Source: Gonapodya sp. JEL0774
Lineage: Eukaryota; Monoblepharomycota; Monoblepharidomycetes; Monoblepharidales; Gonapodyaceae
Length of the DNA: 64,000 nt
Assembly: GCA_027604505.1 (NCBI GenBank)
Contig: JADIIX010000041.1
Span: 40,576-104,575, forward strand
Direction of reading: 5' to 3'
Positions within the stretch are counted from its first letter, which is position 1. Every line of letters starts with the position of its first letter. Of the stretch, positions 22,520-32,767 are shown one piece after another. The position numbers and the translations under genes were made by a program. The notes under the pieces are model-generated. The model was not told the origin of the DNA and ran no database searches. It saw only the letters and a list, made by a program, of their open reading frames with translations.

Positions 22520-23933
22520 TTAGAGCTTGGAAGTCGAGCTCATTTCAAACCAATGCTTGTTCTTTAAAGCCCAATCTGCTACCCGCAGTGGCTTACGTCC
22601 GCATATTCTCTCCACCACTTCAGGGAAAACGGGTGCCTGCTTTATCGGTCTCCCCCCCACAGCTTGTGACTGCTTGACTCTCTCTTCCAGTCCGGCCATT
22701 GTCACACCCATGAGATCTCGAATGCATGCAAAATACGCCAAGCGACCACCGTCGCGAGGATCAGTTTCGAGTGCTTCGTTGTACGTTTCTTCTGCGCTAA
22801 GTGTCTTCACAGACAACTGCTTCTGAAGAACTCGCGAGATCGTCTTCAGCGCATCATTACTACGCAGAGCAAACGATCAATAGTCGAAGTCTTTCAAGGA
22901 GTTGAGCGAACACTCACATTGTCGATACCTCAGTTAAAAGATGATGTGTCTTCCCAACGTGTGAGTTCGGATCCAAGAGACAACTAAAATCCAATTTCAC
23001 GTGTTATTGTGATACTTAAATCTGCCCGAACAAACTGATCTCACCACGCCGCCACCTCCCCAATATCTTCGCATGCAATCCATTGAATAGGTGCATTGGG
23101 GTTGCCCAGTACAGTCACTAACCCTACAAGAGAACACAAAGAGTCAGTCATCACTGCAAAAGGTGTCCTCCTGCCAGGTACTTACCGTCGTTTACTCGTT
23201 TCCTCCCATTGTAAGAAACAATATTCTCTGTAAAGTAACCAGGGGCAAGAAGGGTCCACTTGTTCGGAAGCTTAACTTGAATGTAAGAGTCGATAAGTTC
23301 TGAAATCCGCAATATATGTTATGCAGTTACTCCGAATTTGTCCGTTTTGGGCGTTTGAGAGCACACCCACCATGCCAGGCGATATGCCCCACAAACTGAT
23401 TTTTTGGAACATCTGCAGAAAGGTGAACGAAGTGGGATACACCTGCAAAATCGATCTGTGTTTGGAGTTCCAACGATGTCGAATTGATACGACAACACAC
23501 CAGCACCGGCGGCAGCATCAATGAACCATTTGGCCTGTTGCATCATCGTGGCAGTGTAGCCATTCATGAAAAATACAGCATCGATCCCTTGAAGATATAA
23601 AGAGATACAATTGATAGGGCCATTTGCAAAGTTTAATGATCGGGACAAGACCACCCGAAAAGCCGGTTCGAAACACATGCCATTCAACACCGTTTTGAAC
23701 GTCCGCGGTTGATCCAAATCCAGCACTCTCCACTCGTGCGCAAGTCCATCTGCGACGAGCCGTTCCGCCTTCTCCCTTGACCTGGCAGTAGCCACAACTC
23801 TGACCTTGCGACCATGAACTCGAAGAGAGGGCCTCACGGAGAGACGAGACTGGAGATGCCGGAGACAATAAGACCCTACAAAGCCAGTTCCGCCAAGAAC
23901 CAGAATCGTCCACGAAGGTTCTGATGAATTCAT
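22520..23933 (-). CDS. NmrA-like NAD(P)-binding reductase, tandem copy B
   Basis: Paralogue of the gene just downstream, with the same exon plan. It starts at the ATG at 23933 with TILVLGGTGFVGSYCLRHLQ and VVATARSREKAERLVADG. IDAVFFMNGYTATMMQQAKW, SHFVHLSADVPKNQFVGHIA, LIDSYIQVKLPNKWTLLAP and GYFTENIVSYNG follow, then ACEDIGEVAAW and a tail with SAEETYNEALETDPRDGGRL, ending at 22520. By eye the first exons of the two copies are nearly the same, while the C-terminal tails differ at well over half their positions; this copy's tail has a longer insert (GVTMAGLEERVKQSQAVGG). Both copies look intact. The two genes and the methyltransferase upstream are co-directional and tightly spaced. Confidence 0.87.
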
Positions 23934-24049
23934 TATATCCTCACTGACAGAATCAAGGTGTTACCATCCTCCCCATTCTTCTGTGGCCTCATCGCACTGG
24001 ATATGTATGTTATTGTTGCATGTATGCATATGCAGGTTACTGGAAATGA

Positions 24050-25128
24050 TTACGCAACGTTTCGGCCAATATAGATATAGTAAGGAATCCTTACGAAGGG
24101 CAGACCTAAATTCATCCATGGTGGGAAGCGCTGAGAAACACACTCATCCGTCGGGTGGAAAGTGAACGACAAAGATCCCACTCACCCATCCAAAGATTCC
24201 GGTAGCTCTTGCCCCAAACGCTCTTGAACTTCCACTGAACATAGATCCTACATGGATAGGAAGGTGCATATTCACAACAATCTTGGTGCTCTTCCAATAA
24301 TGGAACACACACCTCCTTTCTGGGGCGAGGCTAATTCCGTCAACATCAAACCATGCCTGCCAGAAGTGCCTAAGGAACCAAGAAGTCAGGAGAGCTTTGT
24401 CCCCGGGAGTTGAAGCGTTGGACGAGGTGTAGAAATCGACGATTGCTGCAACCAACGGCGTCTCAGAGTCACAATATAAGAAGATATTGGTCCGCGCTTT
24501 TGCTTTATCACTCACAAAACAGACCGCCCTTTGTGAGAATGTTCGCAGCGATGTGATCAACCGGGGGATACGGGCTCTCGAACATAGACAAGGAGTATGA
24601 CATTGTCACTAGGTGGACCTTCGTCTTTGGTGGCGGTTTCCATGTGCAACCGTCGGCGCAGATGACCTCGACAGAAACGCCAGGGGGTACCGCAGCAGGC
24701 TTCGCGAAACGCTCCCGAGCGACCGCACATAGGGAGGAAGAAAGGTCCACGCAATAAATTTTGGTGAAAACGGGTTTGGAGCGCGCGGTTTGAGTCTTCT
24801 TCATGTACTCGAGCAAATACTTTTGAGGCAACGCTGGAGCATCAACAACAGAATTCTGCTGTCACCACTAGGCAGAGAGTGTACGCACCGCAATATTATA
24901 GCCGGTGCCACCACCCATATCCACCCATACCCTCTCTTGCTCGTTTGAGAATTCATTCAGCGCTGCCTCACTTGCCCTCTCAAGCATCTCCTCGCGACCT
25001 TTCAACAAAACCACACGGGTAGCGTCATAGACCGAGGCCTGGCTGGAATAAAATTCATCAAGCTTGTCCTGGTGGCTCTTTTTCTTCTCTCCTTGAAATG
25101 TGTTGACGATGCCCCGGAAGACAGGCAA
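24050..25128 (-). CDS. BtaB-like SAM methyltransferase (half of fungal betaine-lipid synthase Bta1)
   Basis: Fungal Bta1 makes the betaine lipid DGTS; its BtaB-type half trimethylates diacylglyceryl-homoserine using S-adenosylmethionine. Here I see FRGIVNTFQGEKKKSHQDKL, DEFYSSQASVYDATR and LLKGREEMLERASEA, then motif I WVDMGGGTGYNIA, KIYCVDLSSSLCAVARERF, VEVICADGCTWKPP, VTMSYSLSMFESPYPPVDHI, HFWQAWFDVDGISLAPERR, IYVQWKFKSVWGKSYRNLWM and a last exon RFPPWMNLGLPFVRIPYYIY ending IGRNVA at 24050. Introns are short and in phase. In the fungal fusion as I remember it, this domain is followed by a BtaA domain; here a stop comes and the next gene starts 117 bases on. The 5' end is uncertain: 25128 is only the open frame's edge, and a true first exon probably lies between 25129 and 25250. 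Confidence 0.72.
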
Positions 25129-25478
25129 GAGGATGGCAGAAACTAAAAAGCTAATGATTCGGCATCAAAGACAGCGATTGCGCGACGGGTGATCCGACAC
25201 TGGGTAGCGTACGTCCAGGCGTTCCTCAGAGCTTCCATTCTTTAACTCAATCCGTTGGCTTGACAATTGTGAGAGAGTCCACAACCATGTGCGCTTCACC
25301 ACTTGTTGAGTCCTTTTCCTGCACCTGATCTCCGGAACAATGGCTGCAACACCAACACATCAAAGAAGGGAGAAGGGGCATGAAAAAGAGTTCAGTCTTT
25401 CATTGCATGATACTTTGATTGATTTTTACTTCATTTAATCATCATCAATATAATATCAATTCTACGTAACGCGATATA
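25129..25478. other. upstream region of the methyltransferase gene
   Basis: Co-directional minus-strand spacer. It probably contains the first exon of the methyltransferase: an ATG near 25237 reads MEALRNAWTYAT, but I could not find a donor and acceptor that join it in phase. The rest, up to the 3' end of the ankyrin gene at 25479, is A/T-rich and shows no gene. Confidence 0.4.
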
Positions 25479-26736
25479 TCATGACAAGTCCACAGTGTCA
25501 AACGCAGCCGGAGTCCGTCCTAACGCAACTTTCCGCCCATTCTCTGCAACTCCCAACATCGATTCGGAATCACCGCTCGAAAAAGTACCAAGCGAAATGG
25601 AGCTGGAATCTTCAAACAAACTTTCAGCGCGTGAAGGAGACGGTGTCGGGGGGAATCCAACGCGCTTTTTGGATATTCGGACACTCGATTCCTGCAACTC
25701 CGTAGTCTCTGCTGTCTCCCGCAAGGCCGCGTTCTCCCTCTCTAACTCAGCGATTCTCTCACGAAGGGCGGTGACTTCGGCGGCGGATGCTTGACTCGCT
25801 TGAGCTGTTTGAGTGGAGACAAGAAGCTCGGAAATGCGGTTCTGGAGATCTCGATTCTGTCGGGTGAGCTCTTCCATAGACAGAATGTGCTCGCGCACAA
25901 CCTGACCAGCAGCGTGGTGTCCGAATGAGCCAGATCCAATTCGAAGCGCCAGCCGAGCAGGAGGGCGTGGCATGGTAGCTGTAACTTCTCGTTGACGGTG
26001 CTTCGCTCGTTCCAACGCGAAGTTCTCAACCAACATTGCAATGTCCAAGTCTCCCAACCGTCTGGCTGCTTTCACCAGTGGAGCTGGGACGTCAGAGCTG
26101 TACTCCAACAGCTTCGAAATAATCCAAATGTTCGTATCCATAAATCGTTCCACCCACGACGACCGGGAAGAGACTTCCGGGGTGTCCAGGAGAATCCTCC
26201 CCCCCTTGTGATTCAGCCTGATTTTTCCCACTGCCAGCTGTTCCTCCCAGCCAACAATCCATTCCTTTCTGGCACTAGTCACCAGCATGCCCGTCCTAAG
26301 AGCTAAGGCGAGTGCTGAAGGGAAGTATAATCGGGCCAACCACCGCTCCCGCCATGCAGTTCGGGTCCAGTTGTTTGTGAACTTTGAAACCTTCCACTCG
26401 ATTTCTAGATTGGGATCCGCTGAGAAATTCCGAACCGTCAACAATTTGTGATACCAGATTTGGTCTGCTTCATCCTGTGTACTCACCTCCGGCGGATAAG
26501 AGCTCAGTCACCAAGGCAGGCTTCCCATGAATGATTGCTAAGGCTAGCGCCGACTCTCCCGGTGCAGTGTCCGTTTCCGTAAAGCTACCTAGGAGGCCAT
26601 CCCGAACTTCGCATGAAAGAATGACCAACTTCCTTGCATTTGGTGAGGCACCCGACATGAGCGCAGTTCGCACCGCTTCCAGAGACCCAGATTCCACAGC
26701 GGAGATAAGTTCCGCATCTGCGTCTGAAGGTGTCAT
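25479..26736 (-). CDS. ankyrin-repeat protein with C-terminal coiled coil
   Basis: The start is placed at the ATG at 26736 (MTPSDADAELISAVESGSLE), which opens directly into an ankyrin helix pair (SLEAVRTALMSGASPN). A second repeat reads GESALALAIIHGKPALVTEL and LLSAGADPN, where one intron of about 60 bases (GTGAGT to CTCAG) is removed to restore the classic end. More degenerate repeats follow (YFPSALALALRTG; VSSRSSWVERFMDTNIWII). The C-terminal third has a heptad coiled coil (EELTRQNRDLQNRISELLV and ALRERIAELERENAALRETA) and a serine-rich tail stopping at 25479. Ankyrin repeats mediate protein binding; no enzyme motif is present. The open frame extends upstream of 26736 but that part looks non-coding. 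The specific family is not recognised. Confidence 0.7.
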
Positions 26737-26996
26737 GTAGAAGCGGACGATGGGGTCGGGTCCAGGAAACTGAAACCTGTTGCGGAATTGTGGCTGCCGC
26801 CGGACAGGCCCTACACGGCATGGTCGGCAACAATGAAAACCAGAGCAACAACCATGCGCCTTCAAGCGAATATTCTCTTCAACGAATACATAAAGGTGCC
26901 AAAACATAGGTAGGCAGACCTATTTACATACAATCATGCAAAACTTCTGGTCCGGACATCCCGAACGCTGAACGAGAGCTCTCCAAGGTCCAACTA

Positions 26997-28742
26997 CTAT
27001 GTATACGAGGTGCTCTGGTACTGACTCCATACATATGCCAGTCCGGTCCACTTTCGGATCAAAGTTTTCGCATCGGGTTTAACGTAGGGTTCTCTGCTCC
27101 CTGCGAACGCAACAATCGCATCGTCCGTAGTGGCGCTGCCAAAGTTGTTCCCCATCACACCGTCATCAAAATCATCGTCTCCGACTTCTGCGGTTGTGTC
27201 TGGAATATCATCTCCCTGAGTATCCGGTGGCGGCGCTTCGACATGTTGGGGACTGGAAGCGGGAGGTTCAAGAGTGCCGTCCTCCTGCTTCACGAGCCCA
27301 CCACCCAAGGCACCATCATCCCCATTGGTCTGAAGTGCCGTTCCTGTAACAGAGGAATTCGACAGTTCCCAGAAATTCTTGTCCGAAAGTCTCTTTTCAT
27401 AGAGTCTGACACTCAAGGGCACGTCCCCTTCTTCATCATCCGAAAGCTCCAAAAGACGGGGCTTCTTGAGCCCCACCGGTGCGATCGGTGAAATATGCGA
27501 GTCCAAATTGTAATCCCCCACGTCATCATCGATCAAAGGGACCACATCAAACTCGTCGCTGACTTCCCCCCTTTCCAGTAGCCGGACTTTTTGAGGTGAT
27601 GTCGGGACCGTGGCAAAAGTCTTGCGCTTGTGAGGGTGACCGTGTGCGGCCTCGTCCCCTTCACGAGGCCTCTTTGGAGGGTGTCCTGATCCCGTAGACC
27701 GTTCAGGAGGAGGCACATGCCTCGGTGACGATGGCAACGTTGATTTTGAATGAGACGTGGTCGTCCGCGGACGGTCCGGTGCTCTCGGGCTCTGATGTGT
27801 CTTTGGGGTTGTCGTGCCTGAGCGTGGTTTTACGGGAGATAATCCGTGCTCCTTGTCTGTAGCCCCCTTGCTCGTCCTTTTGAGTTTGGAAGTGCTCGCG
27901 TCGTCGGGTTTGCCCACCGGTGACTCCTCGATGATAACAGTCGTCGTGACCGGAGTCCCCTCGCCCCGTTTTTGCAGCTTCCTTTCCATAACTCGAGCTT
28001 CGAAGGAGTTAATCAAGCCCTTTTCCTTGATGAAATCCTGACACAGGTAAGAGTCGCACCACATGAGCTCCCTCCACTCTCACTCGCAACTCTGCGACAT
28101 TCCAAACAACACCAAACACATTACCTCCTTTTCCCACGTCTATACCGAGAGAATTGCAAAACTGTGAGGGAGGTGCCGGCCGACCGCGCCGAGAGTCACG
28201 TCGGAACAACTCGACTCACATCGTCAAACTGGAGCCCTTTGGGCGCGTTCCACCTGACATAATACCAGTCGGGATTCCTCCTCTTGAGAATCTTTCGCGC
28301 CGACCGCCTCGCCCAGTCCCTGTCGAAGGCTTCCCGAGCTTCCTCGCCAATGTTCTCCGCGGGCTCCCAGCTGTCCGGCCACGGGTTGCCATCCTGGGGT
28401 GAGGTACATCGTGGGCCGTTGCAAAGACCGAGTCGTTAAGAGAGAGATGGGGACTCGTAAGTTTGGAACTGCAGTTCCCGTAGCACGTGTAGTGTCGAGC
28501 AATTTCCACCTTGTCCACCCCACTCCACTTGATCTTATACGCGCGCGATATGTCTCCCGGATTCTCGTACCCGTACGCTTTTATATAATCGAATGCCCTT
28601 TTTTGAGATATGTTTGAGGTGGATGAGGTGGGTGGAGGTTGAGGGTTGAGTTCGGTACTGTCTGTCTGCCGACACCACACACCCCCTCAGCTCACCAATC
28701 CGTCTGTCCGTTCGGGTCGATGCTTTCGTTGTCCGATGACAT
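26997..28742 (-). CDS. chromodomain-like nuclear protein
   Basis: Exon 1 is short (MSSDNESIDPNGQTDW from the ATG at 28742). The next exon ends YKIKWSGVDK and, after an intron, continues DGNPWPDSWEPAENI. Together these give the chromodomain core YKIKW..D..PWPDSWEPAENI, in which the tryptophans and YKIKW stretch form the methyl-lysine cage. A helix-rich stretch (AFDRDWARRSARKILKRR; DWYYVRWNAPKGLQFDD) follows, then FIKEKGLINSFEARVMERKL and a long basic, serine/proline-rich disordered region with acidic patches, ending AYVWSQYQSTSYT at 26997. Chromodomains read methylated histone tails. The first strand of the domain is less conserved, and I do not recognise a specific orthologue. Neighbours share orientation but give no functional clue. 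Confidence 0.72.
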
Positions 28743-29052
28743 GATACGCGGTGTAGGGGGGGAGACGAAGGAAGGTTGGATCGTCGGATGAGAATGGGAA
28801 GTTCGATGTTTGCAGGGGCTGACGGGCAGGTGCCCATTCATCCCCACAGTCCCCGCGCATCCTCTTGTCGTCATCTGCACGATACAAATATTTAATTATC
28901 GTTCACCCCATACACATCACCCCATACACAGACTTCATTAAACATACGAAATAGCAAAGCGTCCCTCTGACCCAATCGCACGCACCGCAGGCTCGTCCCC
29001 GTTAACCCCCGGACTTACCACTTGATCAGCGGCGGACGTGCCAGGTCACATC
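28743..29052. other. intergenic, chromodomain gene to lipase gene
   Basis: About 310 bases between two minus-strand genes: the promoter side of the chromodomain gene and the 3' side of the hydrolase gene. A direct repeat of the octamer CCATACAC with flanking CACATCACC lies near 28907-28930. Nothing coding is seen. Confidence 0.4.
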
Positions 29053-31435
29053 CTACACCCTCGCGTCTAGCCACCCCACCACATCGTCGATCATCCTACG
29101 TGGGGGAATATCGAAGAAGAAAAGAAAGAAAGAAAGAAAGAAAACGGGGAGACGCAGATATGAACCACCATCGACCCCCTCAGACCCAGACTCAGTCCCA
29201 GCCCCCACGCCCCACCCACCTCTCGGCAATCCACTCCGCCGGCAAATCATGCTGCACACCACCGGTATACACAATCTTCTCCCTATCCACCCTGACCTTG
29301 TTGGCCCTGTCCGGATCTCCCACGAACGCTCCGGCCCCCGCCGCGTACGCCGCGTGGGCCGACGAGACCGCCGCGACCCGGTCGGCGTCCCCGTGGAGAT
29401 ACAGCACGCGCAGGTGGGCCGACGGGTCCCGCGGGCCCACGGGGAGTGGTTCCGTGTCGGTCCCGGTGGAGGTGGACATCCCCCGCGCCACGAGTGCGAA
29501 CGCGTCGAGGAGGGCCATGCCGGTTCCCAGGCGGATCTTACCCGTGTAAGCCATAGGGTCGTCGTCGAAGAGGCGTTGGGCGTCGGGGTTGGAGGTGCTT
29601 TTGCCATTGTTGGCTTCTGCGTAGGGTAAAGGTGCCAGGGAAGGGAAGGTGGTGAGCAGCAGGGTGCCCAGGGAGACGATCCAGGGGGGCGGGAGGACTT
29701 CGGGGTTCACGATGAGGGCGGCGGCTTGGAGGATGAGGAGGATGGGGGGACGGGGGGTGGTGGTGGCGGAGTCGGGTGGAGGGGATGTCAGGAGACTGAT
29801 GGGGACCCGGTGACCGTGTGGGTGGTGCGTGCATGCGTCCGTGCGTTGTGAGTAGTATTGTGGCGGTCGTGCGGTTGGTGGGAAGGTGCCCGAGTCAGTG
29901 TACACATAGGGACGGTCACAAGAAACCAACACAACACTCTACGTCAGCGCTCGTTTGTCCCTCCACCCCGCCCGCCCCCGCAGTACCCTCCCACAAGCCC
30001 CAGCACCCGGCCCCCCCACCTCCTCCACCGCCACAACCCAAACGGACGTGTCCACTGCCTACTCACGCTCGAGTGTGGAGGAACGCGCAGAGCCCGCCCA
30101 ACGAGGCGCCCCAGTAGGCGAGCAGGCCGCTAATCGAGCGGGGCACGGTGGTGGTGGTCGAGGGGGAGGGGGGTTGGTCGATGTAGGTGCGTCGGAGGGA
30201 GGATTCGACTGGGGGGAAGTGGGTGGTGGAGGGTGAAGAGGGAGGGGGACAGGGGGGAGTGAGTATGGCGGGACGGTGGGATGGCGGGACGGTGCGGTTT
30301 GTCGGGTTTGTCCGCTTTTTCCCGACAAACCTGCCGGCACTGACGAACGGGCACCACGCAACCCACGCCACCGCCACCATTAGTGAGTACCATGGGCACC
30401 ACGCACCGTGTCATCCGGCCACCGCTTCACTAGGCGAACGCGACCATGGCGCGCAATGCCAGCAAGCACGTCCCATTACACCCACCACGGGATGATGGGA
30501 CCACCACTGCTACCACATCCACCACTTGACCCACGCCTCCACGCCCAACTCGCCCACTCCACTCCCACCACCCCCACTGCCCGCACCAAGCGGCCCCATC
30601 TCACCATTCGCCACCGCATGGAGCAGCTCCTGCATGGTGAACAAAGCGTGGATCCCGTCGCTGCGTCCGTGTCCAGGCAGGTCGATGGCGTGGACGCGGT
30701 ACCCGGCGTCAAGGATGGCGCGGAGGCCGCGGTTGGGTTGGCGGCCAGAGTAGTCTTTGATGCCGTGGATGTAGAGGATGTCGGCTGGGGGGGAGGGGAG
30801 AGGGGGAGAGGGGGGGCAGTTGTGAGTACGGTGTCGGGTGAGGGTCTTGATTTGGCGAAGCGCGGGGCGACTCGACACGAAAATCCGTAAAAGCACATAA
30901 AACACCTTTTCATGTCTGTGCATACTCGTACCGAACACACGTGATCACGACCACGATCCCGACCACGGGCCCTGAACTGGGCTCTGGACCCCCGCACGGC
31001 GCATCATCGCATTTGCTTTTCAGAGGTGAGCAGCGCGGTGTGATGGGAGCAGTGGAGGCGGGGCGGGAGAGTGGAGCGAGGTAAACTCACCTTTTGGCAC
31101 TGAGCCGATTCTTGACCAGGATTGCCAGTAGACCCAGCCCGTGAGGTCGGAGGCCGCGAGGGGGACGGTGTTTTTTGCCCAGTGGTGGTCAGTGTGGTAA
31201 GGAGGGAAGTGGAGTGAGCTGTGAGGGGGGAGAAGGAGGGGAGGGGAGGGAAGGAGGATAAGGGAGGGAATAGGGATGAGTGAGGGGGGGAATGGAGCGC
31301 GAGAGGGAGCGAGGGAATGGGGGTGGCCACCAACCGTTCAGCGATGTTGAAAGGGACAAAGCGTCTGCCGTACGACAGATCGGGTGCGGATGGGGACGGC
31401 GGGGAGGGCGAGTCTGGAGGGAATGGCAGATCCAT
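29053..31435 (-). CDS. monoacylglycerol lipase-type alpha/beta hydrolase
   Basis: Serine hydrolase of the lysophospholipase/monoglyceride lipase (hydrolase_4) group, releasing fatty acid from monoacylglycerols or similar esters. From the ATG at 31435: a proline-rich N-terminus (NIAERLVATPIPSLPL), then DLTGWVYWQSWSR, then DILYIHGIKDYSGRQPN (oxyanion-hole HG), VHAIDLPGHGRSDG, the nucleophile elbow YWGASLGGLCAF (G-A-S-L-G), NPEVLPPPWIVSLGTLL, HLRVLYLHGDADRV (acid) and YTGGVQHDLPAEW (histidine). A last intron containing a (GAAA)n tract is removed to join WIAER to MIDDVVGWLDARV, stopping at 29053. So the triad is complete. The coding sequence is very GC-rich. The start lies 35 bases from a 10-base assembly gap, so an upstream exon cannot be excluded. 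Confidence 0.84.
29115..29145. repeat. (GAAA)n microsatellite
   Basis: Simple tetranucleotide repeat inside the last intron of the hydrolase gene. On the gene's strand it is a (TTTC)n pyrimidine tract just before the acceptor, so its length could affect splicing. Confidence 0.8.
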
Positions 31436-31469
31436 CGTGGGGTGGGGGGGGGGGTGGAATAGGGGGAAT

Positions 31470-31479
31470 NNNNNNNNNN
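31470..31479. other. assembly gap (10 N)
   Basis: Ten consecutive N characters. The true gap length is unknown; such fixed-length runs are usually scaffold joins. It sits in the 5' flank of the hydrolase gene. Confidence 0.99.
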
Positions 31480-31583
31480 GCTCCCGCTCGCCCGCCCTCG
31501 GCCGCGGCCCGGCCGGCGCCGCCCCTCGCCGCCCACCCCCGCGCCCCCCCCCCGCCCGCGGCGGCGGCGCCCGAACGCGGGGG
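31480..31583. repeat. extreme GC low-complexity patch beside the gap
   Basis: About 100 bases almost without A or T, made of GCCGCG/CCGCCC/GGCGGC-like words, directly beside the N run. The composition differs from everything around it and probably explains why the assembly broke here; a chimeric or artefactual contig end is also possible. Confidence 0.6.
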
Positions 31584-32406
31584 AATGGAGGGTGTGGGGA
31601 ATGCGAGGGGCCCAGACGACGGCAGAGAGCGCGCCCTTTGCAATGTGGGCAGGCAAATTCAAATTCACGCTCTGTTATCACAGAGTGAATTGAGTCAAAG
31701 GTTGGTTTGAAGGGGGGTGACGTGGAACTTGCAGTGAGAGTGACTTCGTGTGTTCTCGGAGAAACATTCACAGCACCGCATTCGCCTGAATTCACACTCT
31801 GAATACATACGCACCCTAAGTCGTGCCCGCTACTGGCATTCGCAGCGGTAGCGCGGACGAGGATTTTTTGCTCAGAATGAATAAATGATCAGTGAAAGAG
31901 AAGATGTATTGTATTTAACAGTGAGAGGAAACAATGCCAGATCTGTTTTCTAGCGATAACAATTTCCTCTGCTGTAGTCAAGATTGGTAGTTGTTCACAT
32001 TCAATCACTTATAATTGAATTGATTCAAGTCGAATATGTTCTGAAAGGCTGGTCACCGAAAAACTTCAAAGGAATCGAATCCACTGACAATCGCTGGCAC
32101 AAAATACTTACTGTAAATGTCGCCCTCTCTGCCGCCAGTATTATTCGATAGTCTACAATGGCTAGATATTATTGAGAACGACCACGAAAACCTCAATTCT
32201 CTGTCGGCTAAACCGTTTGATCCTAAGAATACCTTCTTGGGCACCTCTTCCATTGTCTGGGTTGGAGATCGTCCGGTTCGTGCCAGACAGTACCCGGAGC
32301 ATTTTTGTGGTTCCTGGCTTCGGTACAAACCACCTTGGTGTGCATGCTTAAAGGCTCGGGAACTCACCCCTCCCCCTGGACTGGTTGGGCAGTACACACG
32401 CGCCGA

Positions 32407-32490
32407 TTCTTTTGACTTCGCGGATGTAGGTTGATTCCCATTTTCCATCTGTTGCTTGAGCCTCGCGATTGCGTTTGGGAATAATGGCAT
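32407..32490 (-). pseudogene. diverged fragment of the YCR016W-like gene first exon
   Basis: On the minus strand this reads ARLKQQMENGNQPTSAKSKE, clearly related to ARLKRLMETGNQPKIPKSKD of the gene at 474-1287. The DNA also aligns without gaps over about 69 bases (1083-1151 against 32411-32479), with about 14 differences by my count. The similarity fades on both sides. The open frame around it (32053-32610) has no other resemblance to the parent and lacks its C-terminal motif, so I call it a gene fragment, not a second functional gene. Confidence 0.65.
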
Positions 32491-32767
32491 GTTTATGTTG
32501 GAATACAGTAATGACGTGGACAAAATATTTCTTTCACCGAGTGTAGTTCCGAACACACGAGCAAGATAGACACAACGGAAACACGGCAGACTCATCAAGC
32601 ACACCTGCACTCAATTCGCCCTGTGTGCCGCAGCACTTCCACTCCGCAGCAGCTGAGAACTGCGCACATTTGCACAGCATCCGATACCGACGACCAGCGA
32701 CAGAAGCAACAGAGCAGAGCAGAGCATCGAAAGCGATCGACGCAGCAGAGTCCGCGCACTGGATCCG

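Larger units (their letters stand above)
31436..32767. other. divergent intergenic region, lipase / bHLH gene
   Basis: This stretch of 1.3 kb holds the assembly gap, an extreme GC patch, an A/T-rich middle (31800-32100) and a short diverged copy of the YCR016W-like first exon (near 32.4 kb). A CAGAG-rich stretch with a short (GCAGA)n run lies near 32700-32725. No intact gene is seen. Confidence 0.55.

Noticed and set aside
26470-26486. A 12-base 'intron' (GTGAGTACACAG) between the two ankyrin gene frames
   Set aside because: Too short to splice. The same donor with a CTCAG acceptor about 60 bases on restores the ankyrin motif SAGADPN.
29115-29145. (GAAA)n run as part of a transposon or coding repeat
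   Set aside because: It is a simple microsatellite inside the last intron of the lipase gene, with no flanking terminal repeats.
32053-32610. Long minus-strand open frame as a second functional YCR016W-like gene
   Set aside because: Only about 25 residues resemble the parent; the basic linker and the C-terminal APP/helix block are missing.
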